A stretch of DNA of 64,000 nucleotides, taken from Actinomadura flavalba DSM 45200. Lineage in GTDB: Bacteria > Actinomycetota > Actinomycetes > Streptosporangiales > Streptosporangiaceae. Numbering within the stretch: the stretch's first letter is position 1; every line of letters begins with the position of its first letter. The notes beneath the pieces are model-generated. The model worked only from the letters and a program-made list of their open reading frames with translations. It had not been told where the DNA came from and made no database searches. Position numbers and translations under genes: made by a program. Location: positions 1,736,001 to 1,800,000 of the forward strand of contig NZ_KB894093.1 in assembly GCF_000374305.1 (NCBI RefSeq). The letters are read 5' to 3'. This document shows, piece by piece, positions 51,926 through 59,840 of the stretch.

Positions 51926-53793
51926 CCTGCCTGCTTTCGGGCGACGATCCGGTAGGCGTTGCTGTTGGTCCTGGCCAGGGGGCGGGTCACGACGTCGGCG
52001 GCGATGGCCAGGCCCATGAGCGGCCCGGCGAGCAGCAGCGTGCCGACGACGCCCGCGTACTCGCGGCGGCCGGGCGGGCGGGGCCACCAGGGGCGGTCGA
52101 CGTCGAGGCCGAGGCGGTTGACGACGGCGGCGGCCGACGCGACGAAGTCGGGGCCCTGGTCGGCCTCGCGGCGCTCGACGGCGCGCACCTCCAGCCCGCG
52201 CGCCTCCAGCTCGTCCCGCAGGTTGCCGAGCGGGATCATGTGCAGGTGCTGCGGCGCCAGCCACGGCACCCACCAGCCGCGCAGGATGCGGCCGAACCGC
52301 GACTCGGGGTCGGGCATCTCGATGAGCAGGTGGCCGCCGGGCGGCAGGATCTTGGCGACGGTGTCGAGTTCGGCGAGCGGGTCGCGGGTGTGCTCCAGGT
52401 AGTGGTGCATGGAGACGACGTCGTAGCGGCCGGCGAGGCGGTGGGCGAGGTCGGGGAACTGGCCGCGGTAGCCCGCGTCGACCCAGCCGCGCGCGACGGC
52501 CTCGTCGACGGCGGCGCTCATGTCCAGCCCGTCGAACCGGGTGTGCGGCAGGACGGTGCGGGCGGCCCGGCAGAAGTGCGCCTTGCCGGTGCCGACGTCG
52601 AGCCAGGCGGCCGGGTCGGTGTGCCGGGCGACCATCGCGGCGCGGGCCAGGTACCAGGGGGTGTTGGAGCTGAAGATCCGTTCGGCGAGGACGTCGCCGA
52701 GGCCGTCGTAGATGTCGCGGTAGTAGAAGGCCAGGCCCTCGTCGGTGACCGGCGGGTTCTGGAAGATGTGCCCGCACGAGCCGCAGCGTTCCAGGACGAA
52801 CCGTCCGGGCTTGCCCTGGAGGATGTCGCGCGGCCGGACGTGCCGTTTCAGCCGCGTCCCGTGGCACCACGGGCAGTCGGCGCGCCGTTCGCCGACGAAC
52901 CGGCCGACGCCCCGGCTGATCTGGTCGCGGTACCAGGCGCGGGCCCGTTCGCGCCGCGCGACGAGGCGCCGTTCCCACGGCGTGCGCTCGGCGCGGAGCG
53001 TCCGCCAGATCGAGCGGGGGGTGTGCGCGAGGCGGGTCAGGGCGACGCGGCGCAGGTCGCGGGGGCGCAGCGCGGTGCGTCCGAACACGACGTAGGGGAG
53101 CAGGCAGTACAGCACCGCCAGGCCCGCGCCGTGCGCGGGGCTGACCGCGACGGCGGCGAGGACGAGCCCGTATCCGGCCGTGGCGGCGAGCAGGGTCTGC
53201 GGCAGCGCGAGCGTCTGGGGGATGACGAGCGCCATCGCCCGCATCCGCGCGCGCCGGAACCGCACGCCGCCGCGTCCGGCCGCGCCGACGTCGACGACGA
53301 CGAGGTCGGCGGCCCCGGACGTGAACAGCCGCGCCCGCGCCGTCAGCTCGGCCAGCTCGTCGGGGTCGAGCGTGACCGGGACGGTCTCCGCCCACTCCGG
53401 CAGCGCGGTCCCGGCCTGGCGTGGGGCGGTCCGGGCGCGCTTCAGCGCCTCGGTGTCGGCGAGCAGCGCGTGGCAGGCGCCCCGGCCCATGCCGAGGCGG
53501 TCGGCGCGGTAGGCGGCGGGGGCGAGGTGGCGCAGCAGGTCGAGCGCGTCGTCCACGGGGAGCGCGGCGGGGACCAGGTCCAGCAGGTCCAGGCCGCGTT
53601 CGTCGGCGTACCGCTCGGCGGCGCGGCGGACGTCGTCGGACACGGTCACGCCGGGCGCGGTGACCAGCGTGTAGCGCCCCGATCCGGGCACGCCGTCCGT
53701 GTCCAGCCGGTCGAGCGCGTTCAGCCGCCGCCGCAGCCGCAGCGCGTTGCCCGCCATGCAGGCACCCACCAGCCACCACAGTCCGACCACCAT
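51922..53793 (-). CDS. Membrane-associated SAM methyltransferase with zinc-ribbon
   Basis: A 623-residue protein, first gene of the operon (ATG 53793, GGAGGTG eight bases upstream). An N-terminal hydrophobic helix and a ~150-residue soluble region (RYTLVTAPGVTVSDDV; AAYRADRLGMGRGACHALLADTEALK) resemble a truncated glycosyltransferase-2 part without a clear DxD. Two further hydrophobic segments follow at about 190-240. A CxxC zinc-ribbon (CPWCHG...CGSCG) and a class I methyltransferase (WLDVGTGKAHFCRAA; YDVVSMHHYLEHTRDP) complete the protein, with a C-terminal hydrophobic helix. The acyl-AMP ligase and esterases downstream suggest a lipid or glycolipid methylation role. Confidence 0.82.
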   Translation of the reverse strand: MVVGLWWLVGACMAGNALRLRRRLNALDRLDTDGVPGSGRYTLVTAPGVTVSDDVRRAAERYADERGLDLLDLVPAALPVDDALDLLRHLAPAAYRADRLGMGRGACHALLADTEALKRARTAPRQAGTALPEWAETVPVTLDPDELAELTARARLFTSGAADLVVVDVGAAGRGGVRFRRARMRAMALVIPQTLALPQTLLAATAGYGLVLAAVAVSPAHGAGLAVLYCLLPYVVFGRTALRPRDLRRVALTRLAHTPRSIWRTLRAERTPWERRLVARRERARAWYRDQISRGVGRFVGERRADCPWCHGTRLKRHVRPRDILQGKPGRFVLERCGSCGHIFQNPPVTDEGLAFYYRDIYDGLGDVLAERIFSSNTPWYLARAAMVARHTDPAAWLDVGTGKAHFCRAARTVLPHTRFDGLDMSAAVDEAVARGWVDAGYRGQFPDLAHRLAGRYDVVSMHHYLEHTRDPLAELDTVAKILPPGGHLLIEMPDPESRFGRILRGWWVPWLAPQHLHMIPLGNLRDELEARGLEVRAVERREADQGPDFVASAAAVVNRLGLDVDRPWWPRPPGRREYAGVVGTLLLAGPLMGLAIAADVVTRPLARTNSNAYRIVARKQAG

Positions 53794-53985
53794 GTGCGTT
53801 CACCTCCGGACGGCTCGTCAACCGTCTCGGAGTCTGTATCGCACAGTGTGTCGTGAGTATGAACCGCACTCATATTCGCGCGATCGTTTTTGGCAGCGTC
53901 GTGAGCAAGCGCCGCCCGGTGGCCATCGTGGAACGTTCCATAGAACGGCGAGAGAATCGGGCCGGACGGCGGAGGGGAAACCGTT

Positions 53986-54014
53986 CCCCCGGCCCCGGAG
54001 GGCCGGGCCGGGGG
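53986..54014 (-). terminator. Hairpin terminator after the PucR gene
   Basis: CCCCCGGCCC (53986-53995) pairs with GGGCCGGGGG (54005-54014), starting eight bases beyond the PucR stop on the minus strand. The rest of the 228-base gap to the methyltransferase gene shows no gene. Confidence 0.65.
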
Positions 54015-54021
54015 ACGACGG

Positions 54022-55335
54022 TCAGGCGCGGCGGCGGGGCCCCGCCGCGCGGACGGCGTGCGCCATCGGCGGGGCGGTCCGGCGCGGCGCCGGACGGGGA
54101 CCGGACTGCTGGCGGCTCTGGTGCACGGCCCGCTGACGCAGCTCCATCGCGCGCAGCACGGCCTCGATGCCGAAGCGGTAGTCGGGGTCGGCCAGCTCGT
54201 CCCCGAGCGTCTGCTCGATCTTGCGCATGCGGTACCGGACCGTCTGCGGGTGGATGTGGAGCTGCGCGGCGATCTCCGCCGCCGTGCCGCGCGTCACCAG
54301 CCACGTGCGCAGCGTCTCGGTGAGCCGGTCCTGCTGGCCCGCCGTCATCGACGGCAGCACGCCGAGCGTCTGCGCCGCGAGCCGCTCCAGCAGCGCCGGA
54401 TCGGCCAGCAGCCACAGCGTCACCAGGTGGTCGTCGCAGTTCACGACCGGGCCGTCGGCCGCGATGACGCCCTCGTCGGCGAGCGTCAGCGCCTGCCGCG
54501 CCCAGCGCAGCGAGTCCGGCGCGCGCGACGGCGGCACCGCCGAGCCGACCGCGATCCGGCGGCCCGGGAACGCCGCCGCGAGCATCGCGCGGCGCTGCGG
54601 CGTCGGCGGGCCGGGGAACATCAGATGGGGTTCCGCGCCGTCCAGGTCGAGCAGCAGGTCGTCGTCCAGGACGCTGCGGACGAACCCCGCGCCGGGACGC
54701 AGCGTCACCAGCGTCACCTCGTCGGGGATCGTCCACTCCGCCGCCTCGGCCAGCTCCATGATCGCCGGGCCGGGCGCCGCCGCGCCGTCCAGCAGGACGC
54801 GCAGCAGCCGGCGGCGCCGCTCGTCCAGCGCCGCGACGGGGTGCGAGCGGGCGGCGAGGTAGCCCTCCAGGGAGTGGGCGGCCAGCTCGTCCATGAACGA
54901 GAACAGCGCGTCGGCCAGCCGGGACATGACGGCCGAGGAGATGTCGTAGCGGGGCGCGACCTTCATGACGCGCCGCCACGCGACCTGCCCGCCGATCCGG
55001 TACGCGGCCTGCAACGTGTCCAGGCTGCGGCCCTCCAGCGCCTCGTACTCCCCGAGCCGGCGGGCGCCGTCGCGATGCGGGGCGGGCTGCGGCGCGGCCG
55101 CGACCCGGTCCACGAACGCGGTCAGGGCCTGCCGGACGCTGGCGCGCAGCACCTGCCCGTACGGGCCGTCGATGGGCCGCGCGTACTCGGGGATCGCGCG
55201 GCGGATCTCGGTGACGATCTCGTCGGCCAGGCTGGGCAGCTCGGGCCGCATCAGTTGGGCGAGCCGCCGGGGGAGCGGCGACGCCGGGCGCCCAGGGACC
55301 GCCGTCAGCGGGCTCTGGTCGAGGGTTCGAGCCAT
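54022..55335 (-). CDS. PucR/CdaR-type transcriptional regulator
   Basis: A 437-residue protein from ATG 55335 (GGAGG upstream). The N-terminal region (about 20-165) is a helical sensor-like domain (RLAQLMRPELPSLADEIVTEI; AAYRIGGQVAWRRVM) also seen in the truncated gene at 63287. The middle (about 175-320) is GGDEF-like and degenerate. The C-terminal helix-turn-helix (LTETLRTWLVTRGTAAEIAAQLHIHPQTVRYRMRKIEQTLG) is the PucR domain. It is divergent from the DUF6801-like locus and could control it. The effector is unknown. Confidence 0.88.
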   Translation of the reverse strand: MARTLDQSPLTAVPGRPASPLPRRLAQLMRPELPSLADEIVTEIRRAIPEYARPIDGPYGQVLRASVRQALTAFVDRVAAAPQPAPHRDGARRLGEYEALEGRSLDTLQAAYRIGGQVAWRRVMKVAPRYDISSAVMSRLADALFSFMDELAAHSLEGYLAARSHPVAALDERRRRLLRVLLDGAAAPGPAIMELAEAAEWTIPDEVTLVTLRPGAGFVRSVLDDDLLLDLDGAEPHLMFPGPPTPQRRAMLAAAFPGRRIAVGSAVPPSRAPDSLRWARQALTLADEGVIAADGPVVNCDDHLVTLWLLADPALLERLAAQTLGVLPSMTAGQQDRLTETLRTWLVTRGTAAEIAAQLHIHPQTVRYRMRKIEQTLGDELADPDYRFGIEAVLRAMELRQRAVHQSRQQSGPRPAPRRTAPPMAHAVRAAGPRRRA

Positions 55336-55751
55336 TGTGGGACACCTCCACTGCACCGGCGGAGCGGCGGGGTTCGCGACGGGATGTGGGGTGCCACCCG
55401 GCGCGTCCCCGGCCGTCCGGCCGGTTCGTGCAGGGATCGCGGGACGGCGGGCTGGAGCGCGTTGAACGTCGTGACCCCCGCGCTCCGGGCCGTCCGTGAT
55501 CCAGGACACGCTGACGCTAACCCGCGTCCGGAGGATGTTCCGTATGGTCTGGGAACAAAGCGGAGGGCTCAGACACGCGTGTGGTGACAAGAAAGCCGCG
55601 CCGCCCGCGTCCGGCTCGGAAAAGACGCGTCCGGTGATGAAATATGGTTCAAGAAGACGCATTACTGACCAGTAGGTAATGGTCCCGCGCCAGGCCGGGG
55701 GGCCGCCGGGCGACACGCCGACGCGCGGCCAGGACAGTGCGAGTGGTCTGC
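55336..55751. other. Intergenic region upstream of the secreted-protein locus
   Basis: No supportable gene is seen in these 416 bases, part of the 713-base gap to 56049. Short frames cross it, but they lack ribosome binding sites. The PucR promoter must lie here; the AT-rich stretch at about 55630-55680 (ATTACTGACCAGTAGGTAAT) is the most likely part. Confidence 0.5.
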
Positions 55752-55824
55752 GTCACTCACAAGTCATGAAGTTTTCTCGGCATCGCGGAAATGCATGGAC
55801 CACCGGCCCGGCTCCGGCATACGT
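55752..55824 (+). promoter_or_regulatory. Promoter 1 of the secreted paralogue array with conserved upstream box
   Basis: A TGGACC -35-like hexamer (55796-55801) and ATACGT (55819-55824) are separated by 17 bases. Forty-four bases upstream of the -35 start is GTCACTCAC (55752-55760), followed by an ATGAAGTTT element. The same layout with identical distances recurs at 57972-58044. The predicted leader to the GTG at 56049 is about 220 bases. Confidence 0.65.
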
Positions 55825-56048
55825 TTCGCCACGAAGCCCCGATGTACCGGTGGAAGCGGCGCGGAAACGCTGAGTACGGCGTCTCCCGCGGCGCTTCGGA
55901 CGACCCCGAACGAGGAGTTTCCGGCCGGCGATCCGCCGGTCGTTTCCCCGCTCGTTCCAAGCATCCAGCGGCCACCCACAGGTCCGGGTCTCCCCCCAGC
56001 CTGGCGCCGAGGAGGATGCACCGTTTTCTTGCATGCGAGAGGTAGCGA

Positions 56049-57344
56049 GTGAACGCGAAGAAGAAGACCGCGAGGGTGAGGACCACCTTCGCGACGGCGG
56101 CCGCCGCCACGCTGGCCGCCGGTCTCGTTGGCGCGGTCTCCACCGGGACCGCGCACGCGGACCCCGTGGAACTGAAGCTGAACTACACCTGTGTGTACCC
56201 GCTCATCGGGGCGCAGGACCTGGCCGTCCACATCAAGTCGGACATCCCCAAGTCGGTCGAAGTCAACAAGCCGATCCCCCAGATCAACATCACGGCGATC
56301 TCGACGATCAACGAGGACACCTGGGGCGGCCTGAGCCTGATCGGCGCGTCCACCCTGGAGGGCTCGGCCAAGGCCGAGTCCGCGGTGGAAGCGCCGCAGG
56401 GACGCGTGCCGGTGCAGGTGCCGGTGAAGCTGGAGAAGACGAAGGTCCCGGCCGAGATGGCGGCGTTCACGATCACGGGCACCGGTTCGGCGCCCTCGAT
56501 CCGCTTCAACAAGACGGGTCCCGCCAAGGTCACCGTCGGCAACCTGACGCTGAACATCACGCCGCGTGACGACACCGGTGCCGAGATCGAGGTCCCGGAC
56601 GAGGACGACGGCGCGATCTCGATGAAGGCCGTCAAGTGCACCCTCAAGCCCGGACAGAACACCGTCCTGGCCAACGTCAACATCGTCGACGGCGGCGGGA
56701 CGCAGTCGCCGACGCCGTCGCCGTCGCCGTCGGACACCCCGACGCCGACGCCCACCCCCACGCCCACCCCCACGCCGACGCCGTCGGACACCCCGACGCC
56801 GACGCCCACGCCGACCAACCCCGGTGGTGGCGTCGACTACGGCTTCACGCTGAAGGGCTCGACGTTCGTCAAGGCCCCGAACGGCACCGCGCCGCTCTCG
56901 GGCACGATCGACGCCAACCTCAAGCTCCAGACCGGCGAGTTCACCGGCGACCTGGTGCTGAACCCCACCCAGGGTGACTTCAAGATCCTGGGCTTCCTGC
57001 CGGTCAAGGCCGACATCGCGCTGGTGCCGCAGGGCAAGGTGACGGGCACGCTGAAGAACGGCAACCTCGTCGCCAACACCAAGATCATCACGAAGCTGCC
57101 GGTCTTCCTGCTCTTCGGGGCCATCCCGATCGGCGGCGGCGACCAGTGCCAGACCGAGAAGCCCTCCGACATCACGCTGAAGTCGGTGGAGAACTTCAAC
57201 CCGCTCAAGGGTGGTCTGCTCAAGGCCGAGTACGAGCTGTCCAACATCAAGGACTGCAACATCCTCAACCCGATCCTGTCGGTCTTCACCGCGGGCAAGG
57301 GCAACACCATCGACATGAACCTGACGCCGAAGCCCAAGGGCTGA
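56049..57344 (+). CDS. Secreted DUF6801-like protein 1 (Thr-Pro linker)
   Basis: A 431-residue secreted protein. The signal peptide ends near AHADP (residue 37). The N-terminal domain (38-213) begins VELKLNYTCVYPLIGAQDL and contains one Cys pair (48, 197). The linker (214-260) is Ser/Thr-Pro repeats. The C-terminal domain (261-431) runs VDYGFTLKGSTFVKAPNGTAPL... to ...NTIDMNLTPKPKG with another Cys pair. No catalytic motif is seen. GTG 56049 follows GAGAGG; the leader end GCGAGAGGTAGCGAGTGAAC is shared with paralogue 2. Likely a surface or matrix protein. Paralogue 2 is clearly homologous over both domains. Confidence 0.9.
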   Translation: MNAKKKTARVRTTFATAAAATLAAGLVGAVSTGTAHADPVELKLNYTCVYPLIGAQDLAVHIKSDIPKSVEVNKPIPQINITAISTINEDTWGGLSLIGASTLEGSAKAESAVEAPQGRVPVQVPVKLEKTKVPAEMAAFTITGTGSAPSIRFNKTGPAKVTVGNLTLNITPRDDTGAEIEVPDEDDGAISMKAVKCTLKPGQNTVLANVNIVDGGGTQSPTPSPSPSDTPTPTPTPTPTPTPTPSDTPTPTPTPTNPGGGVDYGFTLKGSTFVKAPNGTAPLSGTIDANLKLQTGEFTGDLVLNPTQGDFKILGFLPVKADIALVPQGKVTGTLKNGNLVANTKIITKLPVFLLFGAIPIGGGDQCQTEKPSDITLKSVENFNPLKGGLLKAEYELSNIKDCNILNPILSVFTAGKGNTIDMNLTPKPKG

Positions 57345-57383
57345 ACCGCCCCTGACGCTTCCCGTTCCGGGACGTGACCGTCC

Positions 57384-57412
57384 GGCCCCCGTCGCCTCGT
57401 GCGGCGGGGGCC
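57384..57412 (+). terminator. Hairpin terminator after DUF6801-like protein 1
   Basis: A 12-bp stem with one G-T pair (57384-57395 with 57401-57412, core GGCCCCCG/CGGGGGCC) around a CTCGT loop lies 40 bases after the stop. Confidence 0.75.
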
Positions 57413-57971
57413 GTTCGCGTTCTCGCGGCCCGGCCCGGCGCTCCGGACCGGTAGGCGTCACGCGCCGGTCTCGGGCACGTGGCGGCCTCTGGCGAGGCGT
57501 AGGCCGGTCATCCCGCCCGTCGTCCCCCACACGTCCCCTGCGCCCCGTGCGCGCTCTCGTCCGTGCTCTGGCCGCGCCGACCGTGCCCGTGCCGCCTCCG
57601 CGCGGCACAGCGCGCGGCCGGGCCTGTCAAGGCGCGGAATCGGCGCATTTCCGCACGCGGACGGGGTCCGAGGCGTCCCGCGCCGGCGGCGGGGGGCGTC
57701 AAGTGCCGAGCGTGGCCGTTCGCGGACGCACGGTGCCGCACACCGCGCGGGGCACCCGCCCGGTGCCGCTGCTCACGGCGCGTTGCGCGGCCCGCGCGGG
57801 CCCGTCGAGGGCGGCCGGGGTGTCCCGAGCCGGTCGTCCCGCGTGCTCCGGCCCCGACAAAATCGAAGCGTTTTTTGGCACTCGAACGCGAAGAATTGAA
57901 CGCCGGTCGAGTTGCGATGGTCACTGTGACCTGCCGGTCGTTCGCGCCTCCCGATAGCGGCAGTGGCCTGT
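57413..57971. other. Intergenic region between paralogues 1 and 2
   Basis: These bases, most of the 908-base gap 57345-58252, show no supportable gene: several frames cross them on both strands, without ribosome binding sites or recognisable domains. A perfect 13-bp palindrome GGTCAC-T-GTGACC at 57919-57931 lies 41 bases before the conserved promoter box and is a candidate regulator site. An AT-richer run (AAATCGAAGCGTTTTTTGGC) lies near 57858. Confidence 0.5.
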
Positions 57972-58044
57972 GTCACTCACTACTTATGAAATTTCCCAGC
58001 TCTCCGGAGAAGGTGTGGACCCGTTCGCCGGGCGCTGGATAGTT
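57972..58044 (+). promoter_or_regulatory. Promoter 2 of the secreted paralogue array with conserved upstream box
   Basis: GTCACTCAC (57972-57980) is followed by ATGAAATTT, then TGGACC (58016-58021), 17 bases, and ATAGTT (58039-58044). All spacings equal those of promoter 1, so the promoter was duplicated with the gene and has been kept. Confidence 0.65.
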
Positions 58045-58252
58045 TGCGCCAACGAAGGAACACCGACGGAGGAGCCGCAGTCGTACGGGAATTCCGAACG
58101 GCGAACGGCTACCGGACGCCCCGCAGGTTGGCCTTCCGCTCGGCCGCGGTTCCCGCACCGAGTGCTCCCGCCCCGCCAACGTCCATCGGCTGCCTGGAGG
58201 TGAACCTGGCGCCGGCGAGACACCCGTTTCTTCGCAACGCGAGAGGTAGCGA

Positions 58253-59710
58253 GTGAACCCCAAGAAGAAGTCCGTGAGGGTCAGGACCACCCTGGCGTCC
58301 GTGGCCGCCGCTTCGATCGCCGCGGCCGGCGTGAGCTTCGCCGGCATGGGTTCCGCGTCCGCGGACCCGGTCGAGCTGAAGCTGAACTACACCTGTGTGT
58401 ACCCGCTCATCGGGTCGCAGGACCTGGCTGTCCACATCAAGTCGGACATCCCCAAGAAGGTCGAAGTCAACAAGCCGATCCCGAAGATCGACATCACGGC
58501 GATCTCGACGATCAACGAGGACACCTGGGGTGGCCTCAGCCTGATCGGCGCGGCGACCCTGGAGGGTTCCGCCAAGGCGGAGTCCGCCGTGGAGGCCCCG
58601 CAGGGACGCGTCCCGGTGCAGGTCCCGGTGAAGCTGGAGAAGACGAACGTCCCCACCGAGATGGAGGCGTTCACGATCACGGGCACCGGTTCGGCGCCCT
58701 CGATCCGCTTCAACAAGCCCGGCCCGGCCAAGGTCACCGTCGGCAACCTGGTGCTGAACATCACGCCGCGTGACGACACCGGCGCCGAGATCGAAGTGCC
58801 GGACGAGGACGACGGCGCGATCTCGATGAAGGCCGTCAAGTGCACCCTCAAGCCCGGACAGAACACCGTCCTGGCCAACACCGAGATCGTCAGCGGCCCG
58901 GTCGACCCGGACCCGACCGGTGAGCCGTCGCCGGACCCCACGGGCGAGCCGTCGCCGGACCCGTCGCCGGACCCCACGGGCGAGCCGTCGCCGGACCCGT
59001 CGCCCGACCCCACGGGCGAGCCGTCGCCGGACCCCACGGGCGAGCCGTCGCCGGACCCCTCCCCGGACCCCACGGGCGAGCCCTCGCCGGACCCCTCCCC
59101 GGACCCGACCGGTGAGCCGTCGCCCGACCCCACGGGCGAGCCGTCGCCGGACCCGACCGGTGAGCCCTCGCCGGACCCGACCAACCCCCCCGGTGGCGTT
59201 GACTACGGCTTCACCATCAAGGGCTCGACCTTCGTGAAGGCGCCGAACGGCAAGGCTCCCCTCGACGGCGAGATCGACGCCAACCTCAAGCTCCAGACCG
59301 GCGAGTTCACCGGTGACCTGAAGCTCAACCCCACCAAGGGTGACTTCAAGATCCTCGGCTTCCTCCCGGTCACGGCCGGCATCAAGCTGGAGCCGCAGGG
59401 CAAGGTCACGGGCTCGCTGAAGAGCGGCAACCTCGTCGCGAACACCAAGGTGCTCGTGAAGCTGCCGACCTTCCAGCTCTTCGGCGCCATCCCCCTGGGT
59501 GGCGGCGAGAACTGCCAGACGGCCAAGCCGTCCGACATCACCCTGAAGTCCGAGGGCAACTTCCAGCCGCTCAAGGGCGGGAAGCTCAAGGGCGAGTACG
59601 AGCTGTCCGAGATCAAGGACTGCAACCTGCTCACCCCGATCCTCTCGATCTTCACGCAGGGCAAGGGCAACACCCTCGACCTGGACCTGACGCCGAAGGC
59701 CAAGGGCTGA
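58253..59710 (+). CDS. Secreted DUF6801-like protein 2 (PDPTGEPS-repeat linker)
   Basis: A 485-residue paralogue of the protein at 56049. The signal peptide ends near SASADP; the N-terminal domain (38-213) is almost identical (VELKLNYTCVYPLIGSQDLAV). The linker (about 214-313) consists of nine TGEPS units with Asp/Pro spacers, so it is acidic where the linker of protein 1 is uncharged. The C-terminal domain (314-485) runs VDYGFTIKGSTFVKAPNG to NTLDLDLTPKAKG. GTG 58253 has the same leader end as protein 1. High similarity of the domains and complete replacement of the linker show that the linker evolves as a cassette. Confidence 0.9.
   Translation: MNPKKKSVRVRTTLASVAAASIAAAGVSFAGMGSASADPVELKLNYTCVYPLIGSQDLAVHIKSDIPKKVEVNKPIPKIDITAISTINEDTWGGLSLIGAATLEGSAKAESAVEAPQGRVPVQVPVKLEKTNVPTEMEAFTITGTGSAPSIRFNKPGPAKVTVGNLVLNITPRDDTGAEIEVPDEDDGAISMKAVKCTLKPGQNTVLANTEIVSGPVDPDPTGEPSPDPTGEPSPDPSPDPTGEPSPDPSPDPTGEPSPDPTGEPSPDPSPDPTGEPSPDPSPDPTGEPSPDPTGEPSPDPTGEPSPDPTNPPGGVDYGFTIKGSTFVKAPNGKAPLDGEIDANLKLQTGEFTGDLKLNPTKGDFKILGFLPVTAGIKLEPQGKVTGSLKSGNLVANTKVLVKLPTFQLFGAIPLGGGENCQTAKPSDITLKSEGNFQPLKGGKLKGEYELSEIKDCNLLTPILSIFTQGKGNTLDLDLTPKAKG
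58905..59185 (+). repeat. PDPTGEPS-coding tandem repeats
   Basis: Nine TGEPS units and intervening SPDP spacers are encoded by near-identical 24-36-base DNA units (ccg/ccc and acc/acg variants), a tract prone to unequal exchange. Length may vary between strains. Confidence 0.9.
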
Positions 59711-59748
59711 CGCTCTCCTGACGCACCGGTTCTCCGGTCGTGAACACT

Positions 59749-59780
59749 GATCGGCCCCCGCCTCCGGGCGGGGGCCGATC
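59749..59780 (+). terminator. Hairpin terminator after DUF6801-like protein 2
   Basis: A perfect 14-bp stem (GATCGGCCCCCGCC 59749-59762 with GGCGGGGGCCGATC 59767-59780) with a TCCG loop follows the stop by 38 bases. Confidence 0.85.
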
Positions 59781-59840
59781 TCCCTGAACCCCCCGGACCG
59801 CCCGTCCATCCCGCGCCCCCTTCGGTGACGAGAGGTAACT

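Noticed and set aside
48406..53793. Polyketide or non-ribosomal peptide cluster
   Set aside because: Only an acyl-AMP ligase is present; no ketosynthase, condensation domain or carrier protein is found in the window.
57399..58042. Several overlapping small frames between paralogues 1 and 2
   Set aside because: No ribosome binding sites, Arg/Pro low complexity, mutually overlapping in different frames, and interrupted by promoter 2.
58905..59185. CRISPR or mobile-element repeat
   Set aside because: It is an in-frame protein linker (PDPTGEPS) within a secreted protein.
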